Part shown: one piece after another, positions 25,404 through 33,441 of the stretch
Position numbering within the stretch: the stretch's first letter is position 1
Layout of the letters: every line of letters begins with the position of its first letter
NCBI GenBank assembly: GCA_017540825.1
Contig: JAFYAH010000004.1
Coordinates: 1 to 42,975, forward strand
DNA length: 42,975 nucleotides
Direction: 5' to 3'
DNA from: Candidatus Methanomethylophilaceae archaeon
Lineage (GTDB): Archaea; Thermoplasmatota; Thermoplasmata; Methanomassiliicoccales; Methanomethylophilaceae
Made by a program: the position numbers and the translations under genes
The notes under the pieces: generated by a model
What the model was told of the DNA's origin: nothing
The model's database searches: none
Seen by the model: only the letters and a program-made list of their open reading frames with translations

Positions 25404-25493
25404 GGGCTTACGACGTCCTATGCGTATTTCGTTCTTTCCGAGGGACGAGGCGGCACCGCATGATGACCCGTACGAGATAGCTGTCGGCCCTCA

Positions 25494-25511
25494 TTGTCTC
25501 CACAGAGACAA
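25494..25511. promoter_or_regulatory. Palindrome between divergent genes
   Basis: TTGTCTC-caca-GAGACAA, a perfect 7-bp dyad with a 4-nt centre, midway between the divergent DUF362 and AdoMetDC-like starts; a plausible operator. Confidence 0.4.
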
Positions 25512-25592
25512 ATCCGGATTCCCCTCGGGCATCGTTTCAAATATGGAAACCTGTTACGCGAGTTCGAGGACCCCGTTCCTCAAGTGGTTACG

Positions 25593-26018
25593 ATGTACAG
25601 CATGAGTCAATACGCAGGGAAGCTCCTCTCCGACGAGGAGTCCATCTCAAAATACAACGACGAGAAGCAGTGGGGGCTCCACATCGCAATCGATCTCGGA
25701 GAGTGCGATCACCAGAAGATCTGCGACGGCGAATACATCAAGAAGTTCGCCATCGACCTCGCAGACCACATCAAGATGAAAAGGTACGGAGAGCCCATCG
25801 CGGTCCGCTTCGGGGCGGAGCCCAAGGTCCAGGGCTATTCCCTCGTCCAGCTGATCGAGACGTCCTGCATATCCGGCCACTTCGCCGAGGACACGGACAG
25901 GGCGTTCGTGGACGTCTTCTCCTGCAAGGAGTTCCCTCCCGAGGCAACGGCGCAGTACTGCAAGGAATATTTCGGCGCCAAGAAGATGCAGTACGCCACC
26001 CTTTTCAGAGACATCTGA
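25593..26018 (+). CDS. S-adenosylmethionine decarboxylase-like protein
   Basis: 141 residues. The segment I-E-T-S-C-I-S-G-H-F followed by A-F-V-D-V-F-S-C-K-E-F resembles the processing-site serine and downstream core of AdoMetDC (SpeD), which self-cleaves to form a pyruvoyl enzyme for polyamine synthesis. The canonical E-S-H-x-S-I-H is altered, so this may be a SpeD-like paralogue with another reaction or no activity. Start at M-Y-S-M-S-Q-Y; nine nt later a second ATG is possible. A hairpin terminator follows the stop. Confidence 0.62.
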   Translation: MYSMSQYAGKLLSDEESISKYNDEKQWGLHIAIDLGECDHQKICDGEYIKKFAIDLADHIKMKRYGEPIAVRFGAEPKVQGYSLVQLIETSCISGHFAEDTDRAFVDVFSCKEFPPEATAQYCKEYFGAKKMQYATLFRDI

Positions 26019-26029
26019 GCGTTCAAACA

Positions 26030-26055
26030 GGGGCGAAAGCCCCCCTTACATTTTT
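26030..26055 (+). terminator. Hairpin terminator after AdoMetDC-like gene
   Basis: GGGGC-GAAA-GCCCC at 26030-26043, a GNRA-capped 5-bp stem, followed by a T-rich tract (TTACATTTTTC) 12 nt after the stop codon. Confidence 0.6.
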
Positions 26056-26147
26056 CTTCCCATACTTCTCAATAGGCTTCAACAGCCAAGCGCATGGTTG
26101 TACTCACTCCATTCCATGTTATCCTTTTTGTATAATTCTTAGACATA

Positions 26148-26159
26148 GATATAATATAC
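26148..26159 (+). promoter_or_regulatory. TATA box of the ABC importer
   Basis: gatataatatac, ~40 nt before ATG 26194, leaves a ~15-nt leader that contains an SD-like GAGGTGA just before the start. Confidence 0.45.
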
Positions 26160-26193
26160 ACCTGTCTGAGATAGCGCACCCAGAGGTGAAAAC

Positions 26194-27408
26194 ATGGACA
26201 AGAAGATCCTTGCCGTTATACTGGCGGCTGTGGTCATCGTCGCCGCTGTGGCCGTGTACTTCGCGCTTAACAACAACGGCGGCGGCAACGACGACAAGAA
26301 AGACTACGTCAGCCTCGGCCTTACCAACAACTTCTTCCCAGACCATACCTGCTGCGTTATAGCAGCCAACTACAACTATCTCCAGAACAACGCAGAAGGA
26401 GCCGAGAAGTTCCTTGCTGGATACTACGACGCTGTGAAATTCGTGGAAAATTCGATAAACAACCCGTCTTCCGACGACTACAAGTGGCTCGTCTCGTTCA
26501 GCAAGACGAAGGTCCCAGGGCTTAACGACCAAGAAGTCAAGGACGCCCTGACCAACATCTCCTACCTCTATGCGGACGGAAACAACGGAAACCTGTCGAG
26601 CCTCAAGAGCGACATCGCGTCTCTCGTAGGCGGGCTCAAGGACGTAGGGGCCCTCCAGAAGGAGATCACCGACCCCGCTTCCTTCGCGAACAACTTCGTC
26701 AACGACACTTACATGAAGACGGCTATCGAGGACAAGGACAGCCTCAAGCCTGGAACCGCCACCGTCAAAGTGGCCGTCATAAGCGGAGACATCCACCAGA
26801 TTGCCGTTCATGTCGGAATCGAGAAGGGGATGTTCAGGGATTACGGAGTGACCGTCGAGATCTCCAACGCCACCAACGGAGGGGGCATCGCGACCTCTCT
26901 CATCAACGGGGACGCCCAGCTCGGTTTCCTCGGCGCGCCGCCAGCGACTATCAACATGATCAACTTCGGATACGTCGATTCCGAGTCGGTCAAGGACACT
27001 TCCAAGGCATTCAACCTCGTCGCGCGCGTCAACAGCGAGGGCTCCGGCCTCTACATCAACGCGAAGGTCCTTGACAACCCCAACGCATCCGTCCTGAAGA
27101 GGAACGGCACCGAGTTCTTCAGCAACATCGGAGAGGCCTACACCGTCGGCCCTGCGAACGCGAAGGCCTGGGGTGGGCTCGTCTACGGAACCCCCGGGAC
27201 GACCTCCATACAGCACATACAGCTCCTGACCCTTGCGAAGGACATGGGGCTCAAGGTGAAGCAGTACATGGTCGGAGACAGCATATCCTCCGACACCCTC
27301 TATTGGATAACCAACCTCGCCAACTTCCAGACCATCACCGGCGATAAGACCATCAACGCAGGCATAATCTGGGAGCCCCAGTTCCAGAGAGTGATCCAGG
27401 AATCCTGA
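26194..27408 (+). CDS. NitT/TauT-type substrate-binding protein, apparently circularly permuted
   Basis: 404 residues with an N-terminal hydrophobic anchor (I-L-A-V-I-L-A-A-V-V-I-V-A-A-V) and a G-N-D-D linker; no lipobox Cys. Residues ~37-185 carry the sequence normally at the C-terminal end of SsuA/TauA-like proteins (P-D-H-T-C-C-V-I-A-A-N, then repeated helices). Residues ~188-404 carry the normal N-terminal part: V-K-V-A-V-I-S-G-D, G-I-E-K-G-M-F, L-I-N-G-D-A-Q-L-G-F-L-G-A-P-P-A-T-I-N, ending at I-W-E-P-Q-F-Q-R-V-I, which is mid-protein in ordinary members. All parts are present once, so a circular permutation is the simplest reading. Delivers an unknown small molecule to the permease downstream. 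Confidence 0.85.
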   Translation: MDKKILAVILAAVVIVAAVAVYFALNNNGGGNDDKKDYVSLGLTNNFFPDHTCCVIAANYNYLQNNAEGAEKFLAGYYDAVKFVENSINNPSSDDYKWLVSFSKTKVPGLNDQEVKDALTNISYLYADGNNGNLSSLKSDIASLVGGLKDVGALQKEITDPASFANNFVNDTYMKTAIEDKDSLKPGTATVKVAVISGDIHQIAVHVGIEKGMFRDYGVTVEISNATNGGGIATSLINGDAQLGFLGAPPATINMINFGYVDSESVKDTSKAFNLVARVNSEGSGLYINAKVLDNPNASVLKRNGTEFFSNIGEAYTVGPANAKAWGGLVYGTPGTTSIQHIQLLTLAKDMGLKVKQYMVGDSISSDTLYWITNLANFQTITGDKTINAGIIWEPQFQRVIQES

Positions 27409-27416
27409 GTAAACAG

Positions 27417-27441
27417 CCCCGGGGCGACCCGGGCCCTTTTT
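27417..27441 (+). terminator. Hairpin/T-tract after substrate-binding protein
   Basis: CCCGGG-gcga-CCCGGG stem within 27417-27436 followed by five T at 27437-27441. It lies between the binding protein and permease genes, so it may attenuate expression of the transporter relative to the binding protein. Confidence 0.55.
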
Positions 27442-27492
27442 CTTAAAAAATACTAATTACCTAAACGCGATTCTAGCCGGGATGTGGGCTGA

Positions 27493-28299
27493 ATGAGTAT
27501 TAAATTTGACGAACATAACAAATACCATCGTCTGGTCAGGACATCCATCATCACGGTAGTGTCGCTGATCGCATTCGTCTGCCTGTGGTGGCTGGTATCC
27601 AAGATAGCCAACAACGCGGCGATACCCGAGCCTGTCGAGACATTCCAGGCGCTCTTCGACCTTATTGCAAACGGGGACGCGGTGACCGGCCTGTCCCTGT
27701 CGACGTACATCTCGTCCAGCCTCAGCAAGTTCATAAAGGGCTTCCTGCTCGCGCTGGTGGTCGCTCTCCCCCTAGGTCTGCTCCTGGGGAACTTCAAGTA
27801 CGTCAGGGAGTTCGTCAATCCTTGGATCGAGGTCCTCAGGCCGATCGCGCCTATCGCATGGGCCCCCATATTCATCCTGCTGTTCGGCTACATCCAGGGA
27901 GCCACGTTCGTCGTCTTCATAGGGATATTCTTCCCTCTGCTGACCAACATCATATTCGGCGTCTCCAAGATAGACAAGGTCCTGATAGACGCGTCGAAGA
28001 CCCTGGGGGCGTCCAACATGCAGATCTTCCTCAAGGTCCTGATCCCGTCCACGATCCCTTACCTGATGAACGGGATAAAGGTCGGTCTCGGAATCGGATG
28101 GATGTGCATCGTTGCCGCAGAGCTGTACGCCACCCCTCTGGGAGGGATAGGGTTCTACGTCGCGAACATGATCACGTACGGAGCGTTCCCGCAGGCCTAC
28201 GCGGGAATCATAATAATCGCGGTTCTCGGACTGCTGACCACCGGACTGGCGGAATACATTTCCAAGAGGGTCTCTAAGAGAATGGGGATGGATGCCTGA
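27493..28299 (+). CDS. NitT/TauT-type ABC transporter permease
   Basis: 268 residues, ~6 membrane helices, including W-W-L-V-S-K-I near the N-terminus and the EAA-type loop D-A-S-K-T-L-G-A-S-N-M-Q-I-F-L-K-V-L-I-P (~178-197) that docks to the ATPase. The permease and ATPase stop/start overlap by one base (TGATG), so they are co-translated. Family (SsuC/TauC/NrtB) is firm; substrate unknown. Confidence 0.93.
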   Translation: MSIKFDEHNKYHRLVRTSIITVVSLIAFVCLWWLVSKIANNAAIPEPVETFQALFDLIANGDAVTGLSLSTYISSSLSKFIKGFLLALVVALPLGLLLGNFKYVREFVNPWIEVLRPIAPIAWAPIFILLFGYIQGATFVVFIGIFFPLLTNIIFGVSKIDKVLIDASKTLGASNMQIFLKVLIPSTIPYLMNGIKVGLGIGWMCIVAAELYATPLGGIGFYVANMITYGAFPQAYAGIIIIAVLGLLTTGLAEYISKRVSKRMGMDA

Positions 28300-29159
28300 T
28301 GTCTAAAGACAAGATAAAGATCGAAGGCAAGAAGTACGACGAGGAGCGCGTCCGCGCCGACCGCACCGACGAGCTGTACAAGCACATCAAGGAAGGAGAG
28401 ACGCTCATGTCCATCGACAACCTCCGCGTGGTCTACGTGACCGACGACAGCGAGACCGTGGCGGTGGAGAACTTCACGCTCGACGTGAAGAAGGGGGAGC
28501 TGATATCCATCGTAGGCCCGTCCGGCTGCGGGAAGACCACCATCCTCCGCTGCATCGCAGGGCTACTCCAGCCTACTAGCGGTAAGATCACCATCGGCGA
28601 CAAGGAATGCACCTCGCCCGGATCGGACCGCGGAATGGTGTTCCAGGACTTCGCCCTGTTCCCATGGAGGACGGTGAAGCAGAACGTCAAATTCGGCATG
28701 GAGATAGCCAAGGTCCCGAAAGAAGAGTGCGAGGAGAGGGCGATGAGATACATCAAAGCCGTCGGCCTGGAGAAGTTCGCCGACTCCCGCATACACGAGC
28801 TGTCCGGCGGGATGAAGCAGCGCGTAGGCATCGCACGCGCCATGGTCATGCATCCTGCCGTCATCCTGATGGACGAGCCGTTCGGCGCGCTCGACGCCCA
28901 GACCAGGAACATCATGCAGGAGCAGCTCAACAAGATCATCACGCACAGCGAGAGGACGATCATCTTCGTCACCCATTCCGTGGACGAGGCGCTTTACCTG
29001 TCCAACAGGGTCGTGGTGCTCACCAAGAGGCCTTCCACGATCTACAAGGTGATAGACATCCCCTGGGAGAGGCCGAGAGACCGGGCGAGTCCTGAGTTCA
29101 CAGCTCTCAGAAAGAAGATACTCGAGTATCTGGAAATGCAGAACGTCATGGAAGACTGA
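28299..29159 (+). CDS. NitT/TauT-type ABC transporter ATPase
   Basis: 286 residues. Walker A G-P-S-G-C-G-K-T-T (~69-77), Q-loop V-F-Q-D-F-A-L-F-P-W-R, signature L-S-G-G-M-K-Q-R, Walker B V-I-L-M-D-E-P-F-G-A-L-D, and switch His in V-T-H-S-V-D-E-A. The ~35-residue charged N-terminal extension (E-G-K-K-Y-D-E-E-R) precedes the usual start at M-S-I-D-N-L, which could be an internal start. Drives the importer with the permease upstream. Confidence 0.94.
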   Translation: MSKDKIKIEGKKYDEERVRADRTDELYKHIKEGETLMSIDNLRVVYVTDDSETVAVENFTLDVKKGELISIVGPSGCGKTTILRCIAGLLQPTSGKITIGDKECTSPGSDRGMVFQDFALFPWRTVKQNVKFGMEIAKVPKEECEERAMRYIKAVGLEKFADSRIHELSGGMKQRVGIARAMVMHPAVILMDEPFGALDAQTRNIMQEQLNKIITHSERTIIFVTHSVDEALYLSNRVVVLTKRPSTIYKVIDIPWERPRDRASPEFTALRKKILEYLEMQNVMED

Positions 29160-29172
29160 TCTGCAGCCTGGA

Positions 29173-29196
29173 GGGCCTCCGGGCCCTTTTCTTTTT
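29173..29196 (+). terminator. Terminator of the ABC importer operon
   Basis: GGGCC-tccg-GGCCC stem at 29173-29186, then TTTTCTTTTT (29187-29196), 13 nt after the ATPase stop. Confidence 0.65.
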
Positions 29197-29236
29197 ATAA
29201 AATGAAGACGCCGACCAGCGCCGGCGCCGAATGGTT

Positions 29237-30853
29237 TCAGAATGTCAGCTTGAGCCTGTCGTACTTGTAGACCTTCTCCGGACAGACGAACTGGCACCTG
29301 TAGCAGGCGGTTCCGAGGCAGTCCTTGGTCTTCACGACGATCTCCTTGTCGTCAGTGACCGTCAGAGCCTTCTCGGGGCACTCCCTCTGGCACTTCCTGC
29401 ATCCTGTGCATCCTTCCATGTGCCCGCGGAGCTCGGTGCCTATGTCGTGGAGGATCGTGAGCCCCCTGTCTCCGAGGTCGGGGATGTCGCGGGCGACCAC
29501 GCGGTGGACCTCGGGCGCTCCCCTGGGCTTCGGAAGCTCCTGGATCCCGGCCGCGGCGTTATTCTTGTTGTACATCTCCATGCTCATGCCCTCGTCGCAC
29601 ACTGCGAGCTCCTGCATGTAGATCTGCTCGAATATCTTGTCGGACGCGAACATCACGTGGTTCGCCCTGATGCCGTTCGCTATGTCCTGCAGCTCGTCCA
29701 GAAGCTCCGGGTTCCTCAGGATGTCCGTGGACAGCGCGAGCGAAGTGTTCCCGTACTGGTAGATCGTGCTGCACGAAGGCGGGACCAGGCCCACTTCCCT
29801 GGCCTTCACGGCGTCCACGTAGGTCCCGGACGCTCCCGCCATGTACATTATCTTCATGTCTTCGAACTTCACGCCCGCATGCTCCAGGAGCGTGAAATGG
29901 CCGGCCCTGATGGCGCCGATAGCCTTCATCGCCTCGGCGACGTCCTTGGAGTCGATGTATATGCCGTCCTGCATGTGCATCTTGCCGTCCGAGGTCTTCA
30001 GCTTGCCCTTCTTGTACAGATGGCTCTCGAGAGCGACGGAGACGGCCGCTACCACGCCTGTTCCGGTGATGCCTATGGCCTTCCCGCTCATGGGGCCGCC
30101 CTTCTCGATGGTCTCGAGGCCGAAGTCGATCCTGTCCCCGTCCTGGGGCGTGATGGAGTCGTCCAGCACCTTGCAGATCCACTGGAAGTCGTACTCGAGG
30201 TCGGATATCGCCCCCGGCCCAGCGAGCATCCCGCACTTGATCGACTGGCCCTCCATCGCAGGGCCTGCCGCGGCCGATCCCGTGTAGATGTCGTCTCCGA
30301 CCTTGAGGGCCATCTCCGCGTTGGTCCCGTAATCCGTGACCATGCAGTTCTCCTTCTGATCCAGGAAGCCGCTCTTGTACATCATGGCGAGGGCGTCCGC
30401 GCCGATCTCGTGCCTTATCGCAGGAGGCACCAGGAGCTCGCATGAGTCCTTGACGTCCAGCCCCACGTCCACTGCGGAGAACACCCCTGCGTCCCTCTTC
30501 TGCTCCTTGATCCCTCTGGCCTTGTGGGCGTTCTCGCCTGCGAAAGCGAGGTCGTCCACAGGGATCCCCTGGAACAGCGACAGCTGGATGGGGTTTCCGC
30601 ATATGCTGACCCTTTCTATGCTGTTCTTTTCGGCCCCGAGCGCGGTTACGACCTTGTTGGCCGTGTCCATGAGGATTTTGTGCGCGACATCCGTCCCGAC
30701 GTTTATGCAGAAGGTCAGGTGGTCCATTATGTTCGCTCCGGGCAGCGGATGGCACTCCGTCACCGCGGTGGACAGGATCCTGCCGGTGTCCAGATCGACG
30801 GCGTGCCCCCTGGTCCCGCTGGTCCCTATGTCCAAAGAAATTCCGTATCTCAT
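29237..30853 (-). CDS. ramA: RamA-type corrinoid protein reductive activase
   Basis: 538 residues. The N-terminal actin-like ATPase fold (I-S-L-D-I-G-T-S-G-T-R-G; later V-T-D-Y-G-T-N-A-E-M and G-T-G-V-V-A-A) is followed by a C-terminal two-[4Fe-4S] module: C-T-G-C-R-K-C-Q-R-E-C-P and C-L-G-T-A-C-Y-R-C-Q-F-V-C-P. RamA uses ATP and electrons to return Co(II) corrinoid proteins to Co(I), reactivating methylamine and related methyltransferases; it could also serve MtaC here. Length matches M. barkeri RamA (~60 kDa). SD GGAGG just before the ATG. Follows the His-rich metal protein by 62 nt on the same strand. Confidence 0.93.
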   Translation of the reverse strand: MRYGISLDIGTSGTRGHAVDLDTGRILSTAVTECHPLPGANIMDHLTFCINVGTDVAHKILMDTANKVVTALGAEKNSIERVSICGNPIQLSLFQGIPVDDLAFAGENAHKARGIKEQKRDAGVFSAVDVGLDVKDSCELLVPPAIRHEIGADALAMMYKSGFLDQKENCMVTDYGTNAEMALKVGDDIYTGSAAAGPAMEGQSIKCGMLAGPGAISDLEYDFQWICKVLDDSITPQDGDRIDFGLETIEKGGPMSGKAIGITGTGVVAAVSVALESHLYKKGKLKTSDGKMHMQDGIYIDSKDVAEAMKAIGAIRAGHFTLLEHAGVKFEDMKIMYMAGASGTYVDAVKAREVGLVPPSCSTIYQYGNTSLALSTDILRNPELLDELQDIANGIRANHVMFASDKIFEQIYMQELAVCDEGMSMEMYNKNNAAAGIQELPKPRGAPEVHRVVARDIPDLGDRGLTILHDIGTELRGHMEGCTGCRKCQRECPEKALTVTDDKEIVVKTKDCLGTACYRCQFVCPEKVYKYDRLKLTF

Positions 30854-30915
30854 TTGCTTTCCTCCTTAAACGGTTTGAAAAAGGATGGAAAAGGTTTAGT
30901 CTGATCTTGTGAGCT

Positions 30916-31950
30916 TCAGTGTTGATGGTCTCGGCACTTGTCCTCGTGGCCGTCGTCGCAGCATCCGCATCCGCATTCGCCGTGGTCGTGGCAGTGGCAG
31001 TGGCTCTCGCCGTTGATGGAGAACTCGATGTCGGCGTCCTCGATGGCATGGAAAATCCTGTGGATCAGATCGTGCTCTTTCACGTCGCTGCCGCACGCCT
31101 CGAGGCGGAAGAACGCCTTGGGCGATGACGGAGCCTTGCCCTGTATGAGCGTGACGTCCTTGTCCTGAAGAGTCAAGACCGCCCAGTCCGAACCTTCCGG
31201 AGCGATGGTGATCTCTATCAGGTCCAGCATGCCGTTCTTTTCCTGCACCCAATCGAAGACCTCCCCCAAGGAGTCTATGATGCCCAGGACATCCGCTGGC
31301 TTCATGTCTACGAAGGTCCCTGTCATCGCGATAGCCACTTCCTCGTCGTGGCAGCAGCACTCGCCATCGTCGTGGTGATGGTGGTGATCGTGGTCATGGC
31401 CGCAGCAGCACTCGCCATCGTCGTGATGGTAATGATGGTCATGGCCGCAGCAGCACTCGCCATCGTCGTGGTGATGGTGGTGATCGTGGTCATGGTCGTG
31501 GTCATGGCCGCAGCAGCACTCGTCATCATCGTGGTGATGGTGGTGGTCATGGTCGTGGCAGTGGCACACGGGCTCGTCGAGCTTGTAGTCCAGGCCCGTG
31601 TCCTCAATGGCATGCCACATGGCGTGCTTGAGCTCGTGCTCGTCAACGTCCACGACGGCCGTCATGAAGGAGAACTTGACCTTGTCCTGCGGACCGAGCG
31701 TCCCATGGTGCTCCACGCCGTTCTCGAGATCGGTGAGGTTCAGGGTTATTCCCGAGCCGTCCTCCTTCACGATTGCGGCCTTGATGTGGCCGAGAAGAGT
31801 CCCTGTCTCGGCGACTACCCACTTTCCGACGGAGAGGAGGGCTTTCGCGAACCTGGCCTCCGCATCCGCATTGTATCCCTCGATGGTGCCGGTGAATCCG
31901 ACCGCGCATCCGCCTGCCATCTCCAAAGACGTGCTCTCATGATCGCTCAT
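30916..31950 (-). CDS. His/Cys-rich metal-binding protein with two-domain repeat
   Basis: 344 residues. Two homologous halves: each ends in a W/F-H-A-I-E-D block followed by C-H-C-H-D-H-type clusters (A-M-W-H-A-I-E-D near residue 108 and R-I-F-H-A-I-E-D near 305). Between them is a ~75-residue tract of near-repeats combining E-C-C-C-G-H-D-H and H-H-H-H-H-D-D segments, encoded by repeated DNA at 31351-31556 with unit offsets of 51, 45 and 63 nt, all in frame. High metal capacity (Ni, Co or Zn) is evident; a metallochaperone or store is inferred. It starts by ATGA overlap with the CobW-like GTPase and sits upstream of ramA. Confidence 0.85.
   Translation of the reverse strand: MSDHESTSLEMAGGCAVGFTGTIEGYNADAEARFAKALLSVGKWVVAETGTLLGHIKAAIVKEDGSGITLNLTDLENGVEHHGTLGPQDKVKFSFMTAVVDVDEHELKHAMWHAIEDTGLDYKLDEPVCHCHDHDHHHHHDDDECCCGHDHDHDHDHHHHHDDGECCCGHDHHYHHDDGECCCGHDHDHHHHHDDGECCCHDEEVAIAMTGTFVDMKPADVLGIIDSLGEVFDWVQEKNGMLDLIEITIAPEGSDWAVLTLQDKDVTLIQGKAPSSPKAFFRLEACGSDVKEHDLIHRIFHAIEDADIEFSINGESHCHCHDHGECGCGCCDDGHEDKCRDHQH
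31351..31556 (-). repeat. In-frame DNA repeats coding for His/Cys clusters
   Basis: A 12-nt core (GCAGCAGCACTC) recurs at 31351, 31402, 31447 and 31510, flanked by GTG/ATG-rich runs encoding His and Asp. Spacings are multiples of three, so unit gain and loss would keep the frame. Confidence 0.8.
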
Positions 31951-32534
31951 TTCATCATCTCGTATACTTTGTCCATGTTCTTTCCGGTCATGGCGGAGAC
32001 GGGTATGACGGGCTTGTCTGGATACTTGGCGTTTAGCCAGGCCGTCACCTCCTCCACCTGCCCGATCTTGGCGATGTCGCACTTGTTGATGAGAATGATG
32101 TCGGCGCTGTTCATCTGCATGGAGAAGAACTGCTCCTTCTTCTTGATGAGGTCCTCGAACCTCTGGACGTCCGCGACCCCTACGATGTAGGTCTCCTCCG
32201 GATCTATCATCGAGACGCGGACCAGGTCCTTCACCTTGTGGGGGAGGGCCAGTCCCGTAGGCTCGATTATTATGATGTCGGGGTCGATGTCCCTCACGAT
32301 GTTCTTGAGCGCCGACTGGAGCGTCCCGGAGAGGGAGCAGCAGATGCACCCGTTGGGGAGCTCGATGGCGTCGTACCCTTCCGCTTTGAGGGTGGCGCCG
32401 TCGACCCCTATCTCTCCGGACTCGTTGACCAGGAGGGCCGTCTTCTGCCCGCGTTTGGTGTACATGGACGCGAGCCTCATCAAAAGGGTGGTCTTCCCGC
32501 TTCCCAGGAACCCGCCCAATATATAGACATACAT
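31947..32534 (-). CDS. CobW-like (G3E) metal GTPase, short form
   Basis: 195 residues. Walker A G-G-F-L-G-S-G-K-T-T, the metal-binding G-C-I-C-C-S motif (C-x-C-C) typical of COG0523/CobW, I-I-E-P-T-G-L-A, and N-K-C-D (~150). The usual C-terminal CobW domain is missing, so this is a GTPase-only form. Family members insert or deliver Zn, Co or Ni. Co-translated with the His-rich protein, making a metal delivery pair comparable in layout to nickel GTPase/His-rich chaperone couples. A TATA-like TGTAAATAC ~28 nt upstream suggests a near-leaderless message. Confidence 0.9.
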   Translation of the reverse strand: MYVYILGGFLGSGKTTLLMRLASMYTKRGQKTALLVNESGEIGVDGATLKAEGYDAIELPNGCICCSLSGTLQSALKNIVRDIDPDIIIIEPTGLALPHKVKDLVRVSMIDPEETYIVGVADVQRFEDLIKKKEQFFSMQMNSADIILINKCDIAKIGQVEEVTAWLNAKYPDKPVIPVSAMTGKNMDKVYEMMK

Positions 32535-32682
32535 GGATTCCCAGATGTCCTTACACGTATTTACAACAAATGCCGCATGTGCATCGGATGTGGCTACATG
32601 TCAGATTAGCAGCCATCGGACTGGGCGTTCAGGGATGAGAAGCCGAAGACGGGACCTGGTTTACCGCGTCTCCGAAAGGATG

Positions 32683-33441
32683 CTACCCGCTGCCTCGACG
32701 TCCCGGGGGAAGGTCCCGGGCAGCGCCGGGTATCGCCGAGGGCACGATCGCCTCGATGCGCGGCGGCCTTCGCCCTCGCCTCTTCGATAGCTCCTCGACC
32801 TTGGCGGACAGCGCCTCTATGGCGGCCTCCAGCTCCCTGATCCTGTCCCTCATGGGGTCGGGAAGCTGGTTATGCATGTTGTCCAGGGAGCCGGTCTTTA
32901 TCCCGGCGTGCCTGACGATCCTTCCCGGCACCCCGACCACGGTGCAGTCGTCCGGGACGTCGCGGATCACGACGGCTCCGGCGCCCACCCTGACGTTGTC
33001 CCCTATGGTTATGTCCCCCAGGATCGACGCGTTGCATCCGACCACGATGTGGTTGCCGAGGGTGGGATGCCTCTTCCCCTTGCTGGTAGAGACGCCTCCC
33101 AGAGTTACGCCCTGGTACAGGGACACGTTGTCGCCGATGATGGTGGTCTCCCCGATCACGACCCCTGTGGCATGGTCTATGAAGAACCTCTTACCTATGG
33201 TCGCCCCCGGATGTATGTCGCATCCGGTCAGGTGGTGGGCGTAGTAGTTGATCTCGCGGGCCTCGTCCTTGCGCCCCTCCAGCCAGAGCCTGTGGCTCAT
33301 CCTGTAGTAGCACACGGCGTGGAATCCCGTATGGTACTTCCTCGCGTCCTCCTCGTCCACCACGGCGGGGTCTTTCTCCAGGACCACGGCCAGGTCGTCG
33401 GGGTCTACCTCCATTTGCTCGTGATGCATCGTCTCCATCAT
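32683..33441 (-). CDS. cysE: Serine O-acetyltransferase CysE
   Basis: 252 residues. Left-handed beta-helix hexapeptide repeats (D-I-H-P-G-A-T-I-G, V-V-I-G-E-T-T-I-I-G-D-N-V, G-D-I-T-I-G-D-N-V-R-V-G-A-G) and the catalytic region D-H-A-T-G-V-V. Makes O-acetylserine for cysteine. The start (M-M-E-T-M-H-H) overlaps the upstream stop by ATGA. The C-terminal ~35 residues (R-G-R-R-P-P-R-I-E and beyond) are arginine-rich and end at TAG; a TGA follows 17 codons later. Coupled with a reductase-like gene, consistent with sulfur assimilation. Confidence 0.9.
   Translation of the reverse strand: MMETMHHEQMEVDPDDLAVVLEKDPAVVDEEDARKYHTGFHAVCYYRMSHRLWLEGRKDEAREINYYAHHLTGCDIHPGATIGKRFFIDHATGVVIGETTIIGDNVSLYQGVTLGGVSTSKGKRHPTLGNHIVVGCNASILGDITIGDNVRVGAGAVVIRDVPDDCTVVGVPGRIVRHAGIKTGSLDNMHNQLPDPMRDRIRELEAAIEALSAKVEELSKRRGRRPPRIEAIVPSAIPGAARDLPPGRRGSG

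Noticed and set aside
31351-31556. Repeats resembling a CRISPR array
   Set aside because: Unit spacing is irregular, lies inside a coding frame, keeps multiples of three and encodes His/Cys; no leader or cas genes.
32560-32609. C-x-x-C-x-x-C-G-like stretch on the plus strand (C-R-M-C-I-G-C-G)
   Set aside because: No start codon with ribosome site in that frame; it overlaps the CobW promoter and ends at once in a stop.
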